From Oligoflexia bacterium (GTDB lineage: Bacteria > Bdellovibrionota > UBA1018), in contig JACMNQ010000078.1 in assembly GCA_014378465.1 (NCBI GenBank), positions 1 through 64,000 on the forward strand: a stretch of 64,000 nt of DNA, written 5' to 3'. Shown piece after piece: positions 61,737 to 64,000 of the stretch. Below the pieces are notes generated by a model, which saw only the letters and a program-made list of their open reading frames with translations, was not told the DNA's origin and ran no database searches. The translations under genes and the position numbers were made by a program. Positions within the stretch are counted from its first letter, which is position 1. Each line of letters begins with the position of its first letter.

Positions 61737-62204
61737 ATGACAAAATTCTATGGAGGAACTGAACTTCTCAACGACAGTCTGGGGAACTTTCATCAGAGCG
61801 GATGTGATTCGGTCTCCTTACCCGGTTATCTTGGCACTGTTGATGGTACCATCAGCTCAGCAACTCCGACAAAAATCGTGCTTTCTTATTCTTATACAGG
61901 TCTGCCGGAATACCAGAAAGTTTTCGAACTCATGTCGGATAAAGAGCTTCAGTGAAGCCGGACCGAGATTTCCACGGTTGGACACGATTGCGAAGGGAAC
62001 CCAAATCAGCTGAGTGAAACTCACACAGTGGTCATGGCGGCCAGTTTTCAGTGGAGAAACCCTCTGACTGTCAAACTTGAAACTCCGATCACACTTGCGA
62101 AGCTCGTTCAAAAAGAAGCGGATCTGCAGAAGGTGTATTCACCAGCCGCTGAAGCTGAGTACGCCTCCCTCGAAAAGGACTATTGCTCGAAAATCAGCAA
62201 GTAA
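61737..62204 (+). pseudogene. ORF interrupted by an in-frame TGA, probable pseudogene
   Basis: From the ATG at 61737 the frame reads MTKFYGGTELLNDSLGNF to VFELMSDKELQ, then TGA at 61953-61955, and then continues in the same frame as TEISTVGHDCEGNPNQLSE to SLEKDYCSKISK with a stop TAA at 62202-62204. Both halves have similar composition, so one gene of ~155 residues has probably gained a stop. The frame is also open upstream of the ATG to about 61670, without signal peptide. No family recognised. A programmed readthrough is possible but unsupported. Confidence 0.55.
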
Positions 62205-62389
62205 GGGCTTTAGGCTGCTCCGCTGACCCAGATGCGAACTGGCTTTGCTTCTTCATCTTACCACTCAGGCGGGTCCAAACCGAGACTCCGCAGTTTCATG
62301 GGAACTTATGCCTAAACCCTTCTGGCTTGACGCAGCATCATAATCCAGCCATAGCAATCTGACGCGATTTAGGGCAAAACCGGAGCACT

Positions 62390-64000
62390 ATGAACCCGCA
62401 GCTCCAGAAAGAAGTCGCCCGCCGGCGCACTTTTGCCATTATCTCCCATCCCGATGCCGGTAAGACGACTCTTACTGAGAAACTTCTCCTTTACGGCGGA
62501 GCGATTCATCTGGCAGGTGCAGTGCGCGCCAAGGCCAACCAGCGCAACACGACTTCGGACTGGATGGAAATTGAAAAGCAGCGCGGAATCTCGATCTCAA
62601 CCAGCGTGCTTCAGTTTGATTACGAAGGCGTGCAGATCAATCTCCTGGATACACCCGGACACAAGGACTTCTCCGAAGACACCTACCGAACCCTGACCGC
62701 AGCCGATGCCGCCGTCATGTTGATCGATGGCGCCAAAGGCGTCGAGCCTCAGACCCGCAAGCTTTTTGAAGTCTGCCGCATGCGCGGGATTCCGATCTTC
62801 ACTTTCATCAACAAGATGGATCGCCCTTCGCGCGAACCTCTGGACCTCATCGACGAACTCGAAAAAGTCCTCGGCATCCGCTCCTGCCCCATGAGCTGGC
62901 CGATCGGCGCCGGTGACCGCTTCAAGGGTGTTTACGATCGTCAGACGGATGAAGTTCATCTCTTTCAATCCGCCGAAGCCAACGTCAAAGGAAGGCTCCT
63001 GGCCAAGAAAGTCACCGGCATCAATGATGACTCCTTCAAGGAAATGCTCCTTGGGCCCAAGACTGATAGCTACGACGCGAAGGAACTTCACGACCAGGTC
63101 AAAGCGGAACTCGAACTTCTCGAGTTCGCGGGCGACCAGTTTGATCACGCAAAAGTCCTCGCCGGTCAATTGACCCCCGTCTTTTTCGGTTCCGCCATGA
63201 ACAACTTCGGAGTGCAGCACTTTCTCGAAGAATTCATCAAGCTCGCTCCCAAGCCCGCTCCCCATGAAACGGAAGACGAGATCATTGAGCCGACGGATGA
63301 CCGATTCTCCGGCTTCATTTTCAAGATCCAGGCAAACATGGATCCTTCGCACCGCGACCGCGTGGCATTCATGCGAGTCTGTTCCGGACATTTCGAGCGT
63401 GGCATGGGCGCCAAGCATGCCCGCCTTGCCAAAGAATTCAAACTCTCCAAGCCCCTGCAGTTTTTCGCGCAGGAGCGCGTGATCATCGATGAAGCGTGGC
63501 CAGGTGACGTCGTCGGCCTTCTTGATACGACCGGAGACCTTCGCATCGGCGACACGCTCTATAACGGCAAGAAGATCGAGTACCAGGGCGTGCCCCGGTT
63601 CTCGCCCGAACATTTCGCTGGAGTCTCGATCCTCGATCCAATGAAACGGAAACAGCTCAAAAAAGGACTGGATCAGCTCGCTGAAGAAGGCGTGGTCCAG
63701 GTCTATCGACAACGCGGCTTCGGCGACAAGGATCCCGTGCTCGGAGCAGTCGGAGCCCTCCAGTTCGAAGTGCTGCAACATCGCCTCAAAGCCGAGTACG
63801 CGGTCGATGTTCGAATCGAAAGGCTTCCGTACATTCACGCGCGCTGGGTGACGGGTGAAGGCTTCGATCCAGAATTCTTCGAACGGCGCGAGGACAGTCG
63901 CTGCCTCGAAGACCGCGACAGTCAGCCCGTCCTCCTCTTCAAATCCGACTGGGGCTTGCGCTGGGCCGAAGAGAACTACAAGAAACTCTCATTCCTCAAG
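62390..64000 (+). CDS. prfC: Peptide chain release factor 3 (partial, right edge)
   Basis: GTPase that recycles RF1/RF2 after termination. Starts at ATG 62390 (CGGAG upstream) and runs to the window edge, 537 codons, close to the usual ~530 residues, so only the very C-terminus is cut off. GTPase motifs: ISHPDAGKTTLTEKLLLYGG (G1), RNTTSDWMEIEKQRGISI (RF3 signature), LLDTPGHKDFSEDTYRT (G3), FINKMDRP (G4). The later QFFAQERVIIDEAWPGDVVGLLDTT and FSPEHFAG are domain 2/3 blocks of RF3. Confidence 0.96.
   Translation, partial: MNPQLQKEVARRRTFAIISHPDAGKTTLTEKLLLYGGAIHLAGAVRAKANQRNTTSDWMEIEKQRGISISTSVLQFDYEGVQINLLDTPGHKDFSEDTYRTLTAADAAVMLIDGAKGVEPQTRKLFEVCRMRGIPIFTFINKMDRPSREPLDLIDELEKVLGIRSCPMSWPIGAGDRFKGVYDRQTDEVHLFQSAEANVKGRLLAKKVTGINDDSFKEMLLGPKTDSYDAKELHDQVKAELELLEFAGDQFDHAKVLAGQLTPVFFGSAMNNFGVQHFLEEFIKLAPKPAPHETEDEIIEPTDDRFSGFIFKIQANMDPSHRDRVAFMRVCSGHFERGMGAKHARLAKEFKLSKPLQFFAQERVIIDEAWPGDVVGLLDTTGDLRIGDTLYNGKKIEYQGVPRFSPEHFAGVSILDPMKRKQLKKGLDQLAEEGVVQVYRQRGFGDKDPVLGAVGALQFEVLQHRLKAEYAVDVRIERLPYIHARWVTGEGFDPEFFERREDSRCLEDRDSQPVLLFKSDWGLRWAEENYKKLSFLK

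Noticed and set aside
61953-61955. TGA as a selenocysteine codon
   Set aside because: No hairpin resembling a SECIS element follows it closely, the flanking residues do not resemble a redox motif, and no sel genes are present in the window.
62597-63838. A 413-codon open frame on the minus strand opposite prfC
   Set aside because: It mirrors a coding strand with high third-position GC; prfC on the plus strand has all RF3 GTPase motifs, and the antisense frame has no recognisable domain or ribosome site.
1-64000. CRISPR arrays, insertion sequences, prophage or integrase genes
   Set aside because: No regularly spaced direct repeats, no transposase, integrase or phage structural genes are visible on either strand.

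Overview
The window is about 56% GC, tightly packed and free of any recognisable insertion sequence, prophage or CRISPR array. It looks like core chromosome of a Gram-negative bacterium with an outer membrane (several signal-peptide beta-barrel candidates, a lipobox protein, a periplasmic HtrA protease, a lytic transglycosylase). Gene content resembles Bdellovibrionota/Oligoflexia: a long heme operon carrying its own two-component system, a GHKL-ATPase protein with an unusual N-terminus, and many secreted hydrolases. The lineage assignment is inference from gene content only.

Layout. 1-583: a partial minus-strand gene, followed by a PPK2 polyphosphate kinase. 1591-12096: one continuous heme operon with near-zero spacing, hemA, hemC fused to a hemD-like half, hemB, hemL, a histidine kinase and response regulator pair, hemE, hemN, and a hemY/hemG-type protoporphyrinogen oxidase. 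It covers charged Glu-tRNA to protoporphyrin IX; ferrochelatase is not in the window. 12061-20804: a secreted zinc protease, a threonine aldolase with a changed cofactor residue, a second two-component system, an N-formylglutamate amidohydrolase-like gene, small proteins and an OPA-family transporter. 21112-27985: a secreted cysteine-rich protein, a KimA-type potassium transporter, an outer-membrane protein, an HSL-type esterase, an acetyltransferase. 28053-31250: yaeQ, an mnmC1/mnmD-like methyltransferase and a HAD phosphatase in an overlapping operon, then the GHKL protein. 31269-42654: secreted phosphoesterase, phospholipase D-like protein, poly-gamma-glutamate hydrolase, DUF4136 lipoprotein, M3 peptidase, orphan PAS kinase and lytic transglycosylase.

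42940-43422 holds a broken epimerase remnant, a strong bidirectional terminator and the only RNA gene seen, tRNA-Glu(UUC). 43853-51265 has an acyl-CoA dehydrogenase, a glutaredoxin, cyaY, a YchJ-family SEC-C protein, an HtrA protease and a GAF histidine kinase. 51148-55501 is a minus-strand cassette with two fatty-acid-hydroxylase/sterol-desaturase paralogues, a large GNAT-type N-acyltransferase and possibly a Gfo/Idh oxidoreductase, a candidate membrane-lipid tailoring locus. 55589-64000 has an outer-membrane protein, RNase D, a hypothetical protein, an exonuclease-helicase of the DinG type, an ORF interrupted by an in-frame TGA, and prfC running off the right edge.

The points most worth following are the regulatory pair inside the heme operon together with its short HemA and HemC-HemD fusion, the lipid cassette, the changed threonine aldolase active site, and the two broken genes. 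I see no clearly unprecedented defence or mobile system here.
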